Source: Nostoc sp. XA010 (lineage in GTDB: Bacteria > Cyanobacteriota > Cyanobacteriia > Cyanobacteriales > Nostocaceae). Taken from it: a stretch of 64,000 nt of DNA. The position numbers and the translations under genes were made by a program. Of the stretch, positions 1 through 7,983 are shown piece after piece. The stretch covers positions 1 to 64,000 of the forward strand of contig NZ_JAIVFX010000005.1 of the NCBI RefSeq assembly GCF_020829625.1. Reading direction: 5' to 3'. How positions within the stretch are numbered: the stretch's first letter is position 1; each line of letters opens with the position of its first letter. The notes beneath the pieces were generated by a model that did no database searches, was not told where the DNA came from, and worked only from the letters and a program-made list of their open reading frames with translations.

Positions 1-589
1 GCGCTGTTGTAAGGTTGCTGTCATGGTTTTATAAGTGCGGTTAGTTATTTTATAATCAGGCTGGTTTGTTTTTGCCTGTGAATGTACTTTACAATGCTTT
101 ACAAAATTTAATCAAGTTTTATTACTTCAGTAAAGCTTATATGCGTTATTAGCTTTACTTATTTAAAGGTAAGAAGTAGGTAGATGTAGCCCAGCACCCT
201 TGGGTTCTGTTACCCATGCACACCATTACATATATTACATATATATATAGGACTAATATTTGTTTGATTTCTGAAAAAGCTCGGTACAGATCGAAAAGCC
301 AAATTCCTTATTCCCTACTCCCTACTCCCCATTCCCCGGCCACGTAGATAATTTCAAAAATCAAATAAGATTCCTATATATAGGAAAATTTCTTTACAAA
401 CTTTAAAAGCAAGGGCGATGTCTACGACGAGTTGCGCTTACTCTCTCCAGTTCTCTTAGAGAATTCATGCACACAGGACTTACGCGCTTATTCCAAAGAA
501 TTGTTACAAAAAAGCCTGGTGACTCGCGTAACCAAGCTCTTAGCTATCTCAATCAATCAAGGAAGGTAGAGTTGTCTGATCACAACCTA
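1..589. other. Intergenic region with repeats
   Basis: No convincing gene is seen. The stretch is AT-rich, with an alternating TA run near 229-250. It holds one copy of a dispersed repeat (244-383) and a short fragment near 410-440 resembling the small GC-richer repeats scattered through the window. An 84-codon open frame at 467-721 overlaps the small heat-shock gene on the other strand and looks like its shadow. Confidence 0.6.
244..383 (+). repeat. MITE-like dispersed repeat, copy 1
   Basis: About 140 bp that recurs in inverted orientation at 22069-22196. Both copies share a block reading (on the copy 2 strand) TATAGGAATC, TATTTGATTTTTGAAATTA, TCTACGTGG, an STRR-like GGGGAGTAGGGA tract, CTTTTCGATCTGTACCGAGC and ATTAGTCCTATATAT. 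The two ends are imperfect inverted repeats (TATAGGAATC against TATAGGACTA), which gives the element a MITE-like form. It has no coding capacity. Confidence 0.75.
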
Positions 590-1042
590 TTAACTAATGG
601 GTTGTTCCAAATTAACTTTAACAACTTTGTTTTTTTCTTGCTCCGTTTTAGGCAGTGTCAGATTCAAGATGCCGTCTTTATAATCTGCCGTAACGTTAGT
701 ATTTTGAATCCGAGCAGATAGAGGAATTACGCGTTGAAATTTTCCGTAATGAAACTCACTTCTGGTAACACCTTTTTCTTCAGTTTTAGTTTCAGACTTC
801 CGCTCACCACTAACGTAAACAGCGTTTTCTGTGACTTGCACATCCAGGTCTTTAGCTTCTATTCCTGGTAGTTCTAGCTTCAGATGAATAGCATTTTCAG
901 TTTCTTGTATTTCAGCAGCAGGAACTTTGCTCAAGCCCCCGTTTAAAAATACAGATGGTACTCTGGTGTCTTCAAATATATTATTGAGTTGACGTTGTAG
1001 AGTGTCAATTTCTCTCCAGGGATTCCAATGAACTAGTGTCAT
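590..1042 (-). CDS. hspA: Small heat-shock protein, Hsp20/alpha-crystallin family
   Basis: A 150-residue ATP-independent holdase chaperone that binds unfolding proteins, soluble and at membranes; cyanobacterial members protect thylakoids and phycobilisomes under heat. Visible: the N-terminal stretch LVHWNPWREIDTLQRQLN typical of bacterial class A Hsp20, then an alpha-crystallin domain from about residue 40 to 140 with GVTRSEFHYGKFQRVIPL and the closing A.YKDGILNLTLPK element. The start at 1042 is preferred over the upstream ATG codons at 1060 and 1057 because GAGGAAGAG lies just upstream and the family begins at this point. The gene stands alone and no CIRCE operator is seen before it. The family call is firm; the symbol follows common cyanobacterial use. 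Confidence 0.93.
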   Translation of the reverse strand: MTLVHWNPWREIDTLQRQLNNIFEDTRVPSVFLNGGLSKVPAAEIQETENAIHLKLELPGIEAKDLDVQVTENAVYVSGERKSETKTEEKGVTRSEFHYGKFQRVIPLSARIQNTNVTADYKDGILNLTLPKTEQEKNKVVKVNLEQPIS

Positions 1043-1627
1043 AACTCTTCCTCGCATCAATTAGCTTATATTTAATCAACTTTGCACTTCAATTGGTGCT
1101 TACATATTTATATTATGTAAAGTTAAATCTGCTGTAAGTTCGGTTATTAACACTAAGTAGTTGATGATTACCGACCCAAAATAGTACATGAAAAAAGTTA
1201 CGGTTTACTCTAATTTATATGTTCGGTAAATCCGAATATACAAATAGATTGAATCATAGTTAACCAATAAATCTGCTATTGAAGGATATAGTACAGAAAT
1301 GCAATGCCTGGGTTGGGCTAACCCTCTTTCCTCAAAAGACTCCCACTCCCCTACCTGCCCTACTTTCCTTGCTACCCCTACAACTGAGTAACAGCAATTG
1401 CATAAATTTTTAGATTGCCTCAGTTAAATATATATCTGTTCAAGTTTGTCTTGAACTTTGCTCTTGATTTATTTTTTTAGTTGTTGTACTCAATTAGCTC
1501 ACCCAAATGGGTGAGTAATAAACCAACCGCTCAGGTGACCTGAGTGCAGGAAGTTGAGACTGATAAAAAATAAGACTCTATTACTCAATAACACTAATTG
1601 CACTTTACTCTAGCTAAGGATAACCCT
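1043..1627. other. Intergenic region between divergent genes
   Basis: No gene is supported. The left half is AT-rich upstream sequence of the small heat-shock gene. Around 1325-1360 is a C-rich tract of the CCCACTCCCC type seen elsewhere in the window. Two adjacent hairpins at 1498-1544 lie in the probable leader of the next gene. Confidence 0.5.
1498..1544 (+). promoter_or_regulatory. Two adjacent hairpins in a leader region
   Basis: CTCACCC-AAAT-GGGTGAG (1498-1515) and CTCAGGT-G-ACCTGAG (1530-1544) are two perfect 7-bp stems, 14 nt apart, ending 83 nt before the ATG of the small secreted protein. They may be protein-binding palindromes or leader RNA stems. They do not match the glnA-type riboswitch core or another class that I recognise. 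Confidence 0.35.
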
Positions 1628-2023
1628 ATGAAATTCTCCACCTTGATTGATGCTATACTCATTGTTGGTTCAATTGCTTTATTACCTAGAATCGGTGGCG
1701 CTCAAATAACTACTAACAATAGTGGCCAACCTATAGCTATCAACTCTAATAATTTACTCACTCATTTTACGAACGTCAGCTACCTCAAACCCTTTGATGC
1801 TGCATTTCTAGCTTATCAAGGTAACTTGAAAGCACAAGGTATTCCTAGTGGTAGTGCTTTGGTTTCTCAATACCGAACAGGAAGCCTGACTGCACTAGAT
1901 GTGGTTAAGGCTGCTGTCAACGCTAAAAAGTTACCAGCACAAGCTTTAAATGATACAGGTTACTTAAATGCCGTCGAGTCGCAGCTGACCTCATTAGGTA
2001 ACACTAATAATTTATCTCACTAA
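1628..2023 (+). CDS. Small secreted protein of unknown function
   Basis: 131 residues. I do not recognise the family. The N-terminus (MKFSTLIDAILIVGSIALL) is a hydrophobic export signal with likely cleavage near GGAQ. The mature part is polar, rich in Asn, Ser, Ala and Leu, with no cysteine, so it is probably periplasmic or extracellular. The start at 1628 is chosen over the open-frame start at 1598 because AAGGA sits 7-12 nt upstream and the signal peptide begins there. Two hairpins lie in the leader and a terminator-like hairpin follows at 2165. It is probably transcribed alone. Confidence 0.6.
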   Translation: MKFSTLIDAILIVGSIALLPRIGGAQITTNNSGQPIAINSNNLLTHFTNVSYLKPFDAAFLAYQGNLKAQGIPSGSALVSQYRTGSLTALDVVKAAVNAKKLPAQALNDTGYLNAVESQLTSLGNTNNLSH

Positions 2024-2525
2024 TACAGCATTGCAGAGGTTCATAAGGGATTTATAAAATGCTTTACTATCATCTCGTTGCTTTGATAAGAAAATACTTC
2101 ACACACAAAGGAGGAAAAGCTGCTGTCTTCCCCTAATCGCCATCTTATTACCAAAAATTACTTTAACCCCTTCAACCTTGGAGGGGTTTTTAGTTGGTGC
2201 TACTCTTGCTCTAGCGTTGCTCCCTTTCCCCAACGCACCTTTTCATATTTGACGCGATCGCCCCTCGCCCCGCTTTGCACAGTGCGTTCAAGCCTAGCGT
2301 TTACTTTTGGAATGCTTGTATAGCAATACTTTTAGCTAGAATGGCTTTGCTGTCACGAACCATTAAATTGCCCTGTGCGTAGGCGTAGCTCGTTGAAAAC
2401 ATCGCTTCTACAGTCGCATACCATATCACACGGCTGAAAAAAATGGTCGGGTAATAAATTATTTACTGTTCTATCAAATTAACGTTGTTAAGTTACTCAG
2501 CAGGTGTAGTTTTCACCTCCAGGCT
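2024..2525. other. Intergenic region
   Basis: No gene is supported. It contains a terminator-like hairpin (2165-2191), a HIP1-like GCGATCGC (2254), and repeat fragments near 2300-2330 (CTTTTGGAATGCTTGTATAG, similar to 24188-24208) and 2377-2405 (GTGCGTAGGCGTAGCTCG, of the small dispersed type also seen at 29592-29658). Confidence 0.5.
2165..2191 (+). terminator. Probable intrinsic terminator
   Basis: AACCCCT and AGGGGTT form a 7-bp stem around a 10-nt loop, followed by TTT. It lies 142 nt after the small secreted protein gene and fits a Rho-independent terminator for it. Confidence 0.6.
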
Positions 2526-3293
2526 GTGTTAGATATTGTGACGCTAAACAGGAGTATAGATACGTTGCTAAAGCTTTCTCCAGAATCTCCTCTATTTATT
2601 GTATTAATTATTATTAGTTTTCTAGTAGTAACTTTGTCAACTTGGTTATCATCTAAACCATTCGTTTTAAAACCATTTGGGCTTAATGATATTATCCAGC
2701 TACTTACCTTACAATTATTTATTTCTTTGCTATTAGAGCGTTCTTTAGAAGTTTTTATAACTACTTGGCGCGGCCCATTCGTTGAACAATTAGATATTAG
2801 TATTCAGCAAAAAAAGGCTCTACTGTCGGAAAAGATAAGACTTCTGGAAGTACAACAGAACCAATTCTCTTCTTTAGAATCTAATCAAATCAGTGGACTC
2901 CCACCTGAAGGAATGAGTTTAGAGCAGCAAATCATCCAAAACTTTACACAAAACCAACAAGAACCGTTAAAAATATTCAAGCCACAAATTGATGATATAA
3001 ATGAAAAAGAGCGCCAGAAAACAGCATATAAATCTGATACACGAATAATTGCTTTATGGACATCCCTTTTATTTGGTCTTTTAATGAGCGCAATAGGTAT
3101 TCGTTCAATCGAGCCACTTGTAGTTATTGATTTAGATAATTCAATACAAGTAGTTATTTTCCGTTGTTTAGATGCATTGCTGACAGGAGGTTTAATTGCA
3201 GGAGGTAGTGAGGGAATTCATAAGCTGATAAAAGTTTTTATCGACTTTATGGAAGCTACTTCTAAACAAATCAAAAATCAGGGATTATCTTGA
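2526..3293 (+). CDS. Predicted membrane protein of unknown function
   Basis: 255 residues. No family is recognised. Four hydrophobic segments are visible: about residues 23-43 (PLFIVLIIISFLVVTLSTWL), 53-74, 177-195 and 212-232. Between segments two and three lies a charged, Gln-rich, probably coiled-coil stretch (about 85-170). The start codon is GTG at 2526 with no obvious ribosome-binding site, so a start slightly downstream is possible. No HIP1 site is seen inside the gene, and its base composition is more AT-rich than its neighbours; this suggests relaxed or acquired sequence but is weak evidence. It converges with the MOSC-fusion gene. Confidence 0.65.
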   Translation: MLDIVTLNRSIDTLLKLSPESPLFIVLIIISFLVVTLSTWLSSKPFVLKPFGLNDIIQLLTLQLFISLLLERSLEVFITTWRGPFVEQLDISIQQKKALLSEKIRLLEVQQNQFSSLESNQISGLPPEGMSLEQQIIQNFTQNQQEPLKIFKPQIDDINEKERQKTAYKSDTRIIALWTSLLFGLLMSAIGIRSIEPLVVIDLDNSIQVVIFRCLDALLTGGLIAGGSEGIHKLIKVFIDFMEATSKQIKNQGLS

Positions 3294-3349
3294 TTAAACG
3301 AAGTGTTTTCTACAAAATATTACAAATATTATGAAAATTCCAGTAATCT

Positions 3350-4126
3350 CTATTCTAAATATATAGTGTCATCTGTCCATTGATAATCTTTAATATCTAC
3401 AAAAAATTTGTTTAAATTGCTTAATAAATTTGCTTCTGCTAAAACTCTAACTCCTTCGTTTTCTAACTTATTTTTTTGTTGGTTCACATAATTTATCAAA
3501 TTACCTTTAGAATCTAATATTCTATGTACTGGATAATCAGCAGCCGAGGCTTTTTTCAGGTATGTAGGAATAGCTCTTAGATAGCTATTATCTACCCCTA
3601 TACCTTTGATTATCTGTTTATATGTAACTACTTTGCCAATTGGGATTTTGATGATAAAATTTAGGAATCGATTATATGGATTTTCAGATAATGCTGGAAA
3701 TTTATTAGCTTGAACCTGAAAATTACTACCAACCTGGATTTTACCTGATTTAATAACTACGCCTAAAATTCCTCTTTTACCTTGGATGCTCTTTAATGAT
3801 TCTACCAAGTGGGCTATTTGCTTACACGATTCGCAGTGAAAAGTGAGGCGAATTGCCGCACCACTTTCAAAGGTTAGCAGAGACCCAGGGATAAAATTAT
3901 TAAATTCTATACCTGTAACCACAATATTTTCTCGTAATTCTCCTGGTTTAATTGATAAATCTAAAATATCTTCATACTTAACAATTAAAACTTGCCTTGG
4001 ACTTATAGGGTCAGCATTAATATCACCTTCTATACCATGACCTACTTTTAAATTTAATGTTTTAAGCTCTACCATCGCAGAACCTGGTTTTGCCTTGGCG
4101 AAAAGATGTGTTATTGAGAGAGCCAT
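3350..4126 (-). CDS. MOSC domain fused to alkyltransferase-like domain
   Basis: 258 residues in two parts. Residues 1-140 look like a MOSC domain: GHGIEGDI near 29-36, PRQVLIV at 43-49, GELRENI at 62-68, and the cysteine pair HCESC (C98, C101); MOSC domains bind molybdenum cofactor or carry sulphur. Residues 148-230 look like the DNA-binding fold of O6-alkylguanine-DNA alkyltransferase: IPIGKVVTYKQI at 161-172, an arginine finger region around 184, and PVHRI at 199-203. The catalytic PCHRV cysteine is Val200, as in alkyltransferase-like (ATL) proteins, which bind O6-alkylguanine without repairing it. It follows the PAP gene by 30 nt and may share its transcript. The joint function is unknown. 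Confidence 0.75.
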   Translation of the reverse strand: MALSITHLFAKAKPGSAMVELKTLNLKVGHGIEGDINADPISPRQVLIVKYEDILDLSIKPGELRENIVVTGIEFNNFIPGSLLTFESGAAIRLTFHCESCKQIAHLVESLKSIQGKRGILGVVIKSGKIQVGSNFQVQANKFPALSENPYNRFLNFIIKIPIGKVVTYKQIIKGIGVDNSYLRAIPTYLKKASAADYPVHRILDSKGNLINYVNQQKNKLENEGVRVLAEANLLSNLNKFFVDIKDYQWTDDTIYLE

Positions 4127-4156
4127 ATTTATTCGGCGGCGCGATCAATTTAAGGT

Positions 4157-4804
4157 TTAGCAGTTGAAGTCAGGTAAATCATAAGATTTACTAAGAATGA
4201 ATAAACTTCCATCTCCTCCACGTCCAATTCTTAAGGTTTCATCTAAGTAAGTAATATCTAGTGTCGCAGTTCTGCTAGTAGGATTATTCGCTGGGACAAC
4301 CTTAAATGGGTTGAGTTTAGGGGTATTAATGCCAACAATTTTCTCAATCGATAGGTAGCGTTTGTCAAAATAAACGTTGATACGCTTGTTCGCTAGAGGC
4401 TCTAAATCTTCTTTGGCTGGCTCAAAGCTAGCTGTCACTTTGACATATCCTGATACTAGCCCCAGAGAATGTTTCACTTTAGCTAGATTGAAAAACAATT
4501 TATTTGCAACATCAATCACTTGATAAACTTTATCTAGGTTTAATCCTAATGGGAGAGAAGTTAAAGTACGGATTTCTCTTGCAGTAGAGTATTGCAGTTG
4601 CCAAGCTCCTTCCAACAAATAAGTAGCGTAGAGAAGAGGATTGGGATTGGGATTGACACTCTCTAATTCTGTCGTCAATTGTTCTATTTCTTCGACTAAG
4701 GTTTTGTCTAGCTGCAAATCAGTAATGGGAGAGCCATCGCTATTGGTTTGAATCTTCTCAAGCGTGGCTTGTAATTTCTCCTTAATTAAAAGTTGATTGT
4801 TCAA
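4157..4804 (-). CDS. PAP/fibrillin family protein
   Basis: 215 residues of the plastid lipid-associated protein (fibrillin) family, which in cyanobacteria and plastids associates with thylakoid lipids and carotenoids and supports photoprotection. Visible: helical N-terminus, the family signature region LLEGAWQLQYSTAREIRTL near 62-82, and the C-terminal TLDITYLDETLRIGRGGDGSLFILSK block. No signal peptide. The only plausible start is TTG at 4804, since no ATG lies near the N-terminus; AAGGA is present but about 14 nt away. A short NPNPNP stretch near residue 52 is encoded by a GGATTG repeat. Same strand as the secreted protein upstream and the MOSC fusion downstream. Confidence 0.85.
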   Translation of the reverse strand: MNNQLLIKEKLQATLEKIQTNSDGSPITDLQLDKTLVEEIEQLTTELESVNPNPNPLLYATYLLEGAWQLQYSTAREIRTLTSLPLGLNLDKVYQVIDVANKLFFNLAKVKHSLGLVSGYVKVTASFEPAKEDLEPLANKRINVYFDKRYLSIEKIVGINTPKLNPFKVVPANNPTSRTATLDITYLDETLRIGRGGDGSLFILSKSYDLPDFNC

Positions 4805-4891
4805 TGGTTGTGGATTTTCCTTTAGATATCCTATTCATTTAATTCAACTTTTAGGCGGGAATTGCATAAAAGTTGAATTATCTAGATGATA

Positions 4892-5515
4892 TTAGTCAAT
4901 GAGTTGTGGTGTAGGAATTTGCGTATCAATATCTGCTTGAGAGAAATTGGGAAGTAACCAGATGCTCTCACCCGCCTTGAATACTTTGGCAGGTTCAACA
5001 TTCAATTCAATTGCACCAGTGACTGGATTGGTTCTTGCAATAGACTGTGTACCATCCACAAACTTAACGGCGATTGCTTGGGCTAGTTGTTGTGGTTGAG
5101 CGTTCGGACCTAGAACCACTTGAGAACCTGCGGGTAAGTAAATGCCATCGCAATCCCAATCATCATCTGTGATTGTTCCTGCGCCCAGGAAGTAGAGTTG
5201 GGTTGGAGATTTTTTTGGTTTATTGGCATAGACAGCCAACGTTTTTCCTGTTTCATTGCGGCACTGCGCCCGCTTTCTAGCTGTTTCTATGACATTTTTC
5301 TGAAGCTGCAATTGTGCCAGTCGCTTTTGGAATTGCTCAGGTGTATAGCCAGCTTGCTCAGGCGTATCTTTTACAGTTAGAAGTTGATTGAGCGCCTGAG
5401 TTACCTCAGCATAGTCAGCCCCCTTAGTAAAATCCTTGCCTGCCCAAGAGGGTTGAGCAATTAGCAGGTTTACCATCAACACGAGAACGACAAGAACAAT
5501 TTTGAGAAAGTGCAT
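4892..5515 (-). CDS. Secreted protein of unknown function
   Basis: 207 residues with a clear signal peptide (MHFLKIVLVVLVLMVNLLIA, cleavage probably after PSWA). The mature protein has a helical part with Gln-rich stretches (about 35-85), then a mostly beta part including TITDDDWDCDGIYLP. Two cysteines (near 82 and 121) could form a disulphide. It is probably periplasmic or in the thylakoid lumen. I do not recognise a named family. AAGGAG lies 7-12 nt upstream of the ATG. It precedes the PAP gene by 87 nt on the same strand. Confidence 0.65.
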   Translation of the reverse strand: MHFLKIVLVVLVLMVNLLIAQPSWAGKDFTKGADYAEVTQALNQLLTVKDTPEQAGYTPEQFQKRLAQLQLQKNVIETARKRAQCRNETGKTLAVYANKPKKSPTQLYFLGAGTITDDDWDCDGIYLPAGSQVVLGPNAQPQQLAQAIAVKFVDGTQSIARTNPVTGAIELNVEPAKVFKAGESIWLLPNFSQADIDTQIPTPQLID

Positions 5516-5643
5516 ATTTTTCTCCTTTTTTTGAAATTAGTATTCAGTGCTACTGAAACTTTAGCAGATTTCAAAACTTTGAAATATGTCCTTAATTCAA
5601 GCGTTAGATGATTAATACCAATTTTGAATTCTGGATTCAATGA

Positions 5644-6324
5644 TCAAACCTTTAACTGAGTTACCGCGATATTGCCGGAAAAACATACATCCACATCGCT
5701 ACCAGGAGTGCGATCGCGTTTACCATATTCGCCTACATAATAAAAATTATCGCCTTCAATTCGATAGTTGACAGGCAAAGGTCTGCTACAGGGTTGGCAA
5801 AAAACCATATTCGGATCTGGTTCTCCTGGTTGTAGATGGGGCAAGTTCACATTCCAAAAGCTTCCCGGTTCTAAGGGACGCTGGAGTAAGTCAGCTAAAA
5901 CTTCAACTGTGAATTTGGCGGACATATCCCAATCAAAATTCTGCTTGGCTTTGCGATATTGAGAAATGGCAATTCCAGGAATACCGTGCATTGCGGCTTC
6001 GCGCACAGCAGCCACTGTGCCAGAAATGTAGGAATCTACTCCCAAGTTGCCCCCAGCGTTGATACCTGAAAGCACAAATTTGACATCTGCGTTAATTTGT
6101 GTTAATGCAATTCTCACACAATCGGCGGGAGTGCCTGCGATCGCATACTCAGTCTCAGAACGTCGCTGGAGGTTGATGGCACGAGTGGTGGTAACTTGAT
6201 GTCCACAGCCAGACTGATGATCAGCAGGAGCAGCGATAATAGTATTTTTGCTGTTTACAGCTTTGAGCAACGCTCGGATACCAGGGGCATCAATGCCGTC
6301 GTCGTTAGTTAAAATTATGGTCAT
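5644..6324 (-). CDS. surE: 5'/3'-nucleotidase SurE
   Basis: Metal-dependent phosphatase that removes phosphate from nucleoside monophosphates, linked to stationary-phase survival. About 226 residues, normal length. Visible: the N-terminal metal-binding TNDDGIDAPGI (Asp pair at residues 8-9), PADHQSGCGHQVT with the conserved Ser, GTPADCV, and SGINAGGNLG with the metal-binding Asn. The start MTIILTNDD at 6324 is preferred over an ATG two codons earlier because the family begins this way; no strong ribosome-binding site is seen for either. A long hairpin (6481-6528) lies between it and the divergent TPM gene. Confidence 0.95.
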   Translation of the reverse strand: MTIILTNDDGIDAPGIRALLKAVNSKNTIIAAPADHQSGCGHQVTTTRAINLQRRSETEYAIAGTPADCVRIALTQINADVKFVLSGINAGGNLGVDSYISGTVAAVREAAMHGIPGIAISQYRKAKQNFDWDMSAKFTVEVLADLLQRPLEPGSFWNVNLPHLQPGEPDPNMVFCQPCSRPLPVNYRIEGDNFYYVGEYGKRDRTPGSDVDVCFSGNIAVTQLKV

Positions 6325-6706
6325 GTACATATTATATTGATATAAATTTAGCGAAAATATCCGAAAAATGCAGATATAAACGCATCTATGGGTACAGCAG
6401 CAAAAGCTACTTGCAGATATGAAAAAATATGCTTACTGCCAAAAATCTTGATTATACGATATCATTTCTAGATGGTTTGCAAATTCCGCCCTGAGTTTTT
6501 GGTTTAATCCCCAAAATGGGCGGAATTTCTTGTCAATTTAATTCTTGCAACCACCCTCAGAACAAGTTTGTGCAATCAAAAAACCCCGTAAAATACATAT
6601 CTGCTGGCAGTAGCAGAAATTTAATACTGGAGAAAAGCGGGAACTAGGTGATTTTTGCAGTGGTTCTGTAGTATTTTTGGTGCAAGTCTGTCTTAGGGAT
6701 CACACG
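6325..6706. other. Intergenic region between divergent genes
   Basis: No gene is seen. It holds the long inverted repeat at 6481-6528 and must carry the promoters of surE (leftward) and the TPM protein (rightward), neither of which can be assigned with confidence. Confidence 0.5.
6481..6528. repeat. Long inverted repeat between surE and TPM gene
   Basis: AAATTCCGCCC (6481-6491) and GGGCGGAATTT (6518-6528) are perfect 11-bp arms. The 26-nt interior can pair further through TTTTTGG and CCCAAAA, giving one extended hairpin. Divergent genes flank it, so it is more likely a protein-binding site or RNA element than a terminator. Confidence 0.6.
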
Positions 6707-7444
6707 ATGAAACAGCTCCTCAAACAAGTATTTAACAGTCAAAAACACCTCATCCGGCTAATTCTCCCTTTGGTGACGGTTATTTTAGTAGCCTCGCTGT
6801 TTGCCGCACCTGCTTTTGCCACAGGTGTGAATCAAATACCCAACCTCACAACAGGGAATAACACCTGGGTTTTAGATCAAGGTGAAGTTATCAGCCGTCT
6901 GAATGAAGGTAAGATTAACAGCGCTTTCGAGGATTTGGCAAAGCAAACAGGTAAGGAAGTTAGAATTGTTACTGTTCGCCGCCTAGACTACGGGGAAACA
7001 CCGGAAAGCTTCAGTAAAGAACTGTTTGAAAAATGGTTTCCTACAAAAGAAGCCCAAGCTAATGAAACCTTATTGGTTATTGATACGGTTACTAATGGTA
7101 CTGCCATTATTACTGGGGATCAAGTCAAGCCAATGCTTACTGACTCTATTGCTGAGAGTGTAGCTACTGAAACAGTAAGCGTGCCGTTACGCAATGGTAA
7201 CAAATACAATCAGGCATTTCTAGATGCAAGCGATCGCCTTGTGGCTGTCCTCTCTGGCAAAGCTGATCCAGGGCCACCCAAAATAACTGAGAATGTACAG
7301 GTAGAAGGAACTTTCAAGAAAGCAGGCGAAACTGACCAAGGTAACGCTACTGCTTGGGTAGTCGGATTGTTAATTGCCGCCACCGTTATCCCAATGGCGA
7401 CTTACTATATCTATCAGATAAATCAGCCATCATCTAATGGGTAA
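6707..7444 (+). CDS. TPM domain protein, TLP18.3/Psb32 type
   Basis: About 245 residues. Signal peptide (hydrophobic core near 18-34, cleavage after AFA), a TPM domain from about residue 50 to 180 (DQGEVISRLNEG, TGKEVRIVTVRRLDYG, NETLLVIDT), and a C-terminal membrane helix near 217-235. Relatives include the plant thylakoid lumen 18.3-kDa protein and Psb32, which take part in photosystem II repair; an acid phosphatase activity has been reported for the plant protein. The start at 6707 (ATGAAACAG) is chosen over a TTG ten codons earlier because the signal peptide begins there. It probably faces the lumen or periplasm. It converges with the DUF4346 gene. Confidence 0.85.
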   Translation: MKQLLKQVFNSQKHLIRLILPLVTVILVASLFAAPAFATGVNQIPNLTTGNNTWVLDQGEVISRLNEGKINSAFEDLAKQTGKEVRIVTVRRLDYGETPESFSKELFEKWFPTKEAQANETLLVIDTVTNGTAIITGDQVKPMLTDSIAESVATETVSVPLRNGNKYNQAFLDASDRLVAVLSGKADPGPPKITENVQVEGTFKKAGETDQGNATAWVVGLLIAATVIPMATYYIYQINQPSSNG

Positions 7445-7449
7445 TAGCA

Positions 7450-7510
7450 GAGTTAGGAGTTAGGAGTTAGGAGTTATGAATTTTTAACTCTTAACTCCTC
7501 ACTTTTAACT
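7450..7510. repeat. STRR tract with inverted halves
   Basis: Four tandem heptads of the GAGTTAG/GAGTTAT type are followed by their near complement (TTAACTC, TTAACTCC), so the tract can fold into a hairpin. It fills the gap between two convergent genes and could serve as a two-way terminator. Confidence 0.7.
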
Positions 7511-7900
7511 TTAATCTTGAACATACTCTTGCCCTGTAACTAAAGCTACCTCAGCCCTGACAAATTCTCGACCCAAATAAGCTGCATGATCTAATTGAGT
7601 TACAGGAGGGGGCTGAGTTTCTTCAAAAATGTTCACGCAAAGTTGTTTCGCCGTCCTCGCGCTAAAAAGCGTCGTATGAGTTCGTTCTATCTTTCCTCGC
7701 GCCGGAATTACCTTCCCCGTTTCGGGATCAACAGCTAAACCGCGATCGTCAATCACATTTGTAAAATGCTTGGCATAAATTAACCCGGCATCTCGATCCA
7801 AGTAAATAATGAAATATCCACCCGGATCAAGGTTAATATGACGCTGGGAAAGTTTATCATCAATTGCAGCTAAATTTTCAACCATCAAATCCATAAGCAT
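7511..7900 (-). CDS. DUF4346 domain protein
   Basis: 129 residues, probably cytosolic. The sequence LDPGGYFIIYLDRDAGLIYAKH followed by RTHTTLFSARTAKQL and a C-terminal AAYLGREFVRAEVAL..GQEYVQD looks like DUF4346, a small domain common in cyanobacteria and also found at the C-terminus of dihydropteroate-synthase-like proteins. Its role is unknown. ATG codons at 7900, 7894 and 7885 could each be the start; none has a strong ribosome-binding site. The family assignment rests on memory of the pattern and is moderately sure. Confidence 0.75.
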   Translation of the reverse strand: MLMDLMVENLAAIDDKLSQRHINLDPGGYFIIYLDRDAGLIYAKHFTNVIDDRGLAVDPETGKVIPARGKIERTHTTLFSARTAKQLCVNIFEETQPPPVTQLDHAAYLGREFVRAEVALVTGQEYVQD

Positions 7901-7983
7901 TCTAAAAAGAAATTTCTTTCTTGAGGGTTTTTTGAGTCTATATCAAGTGTAATTCGTCGTTCACCCTCTGCCTTAGCAAACTT

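Noticed and set aside
467..721. 84-codon frame over the hspA 3' end
   Set aside because: It overlaps the well-supported heat-shock gene on the other strand and has no recognisable protein or ribosome-binding site.
1498..1560. glnA-type or other known riboswitch before the small secreted protein
   Set aside because: The hairpins lack the conserved loop sequences of the glutamine riboswitch and other classes I know.
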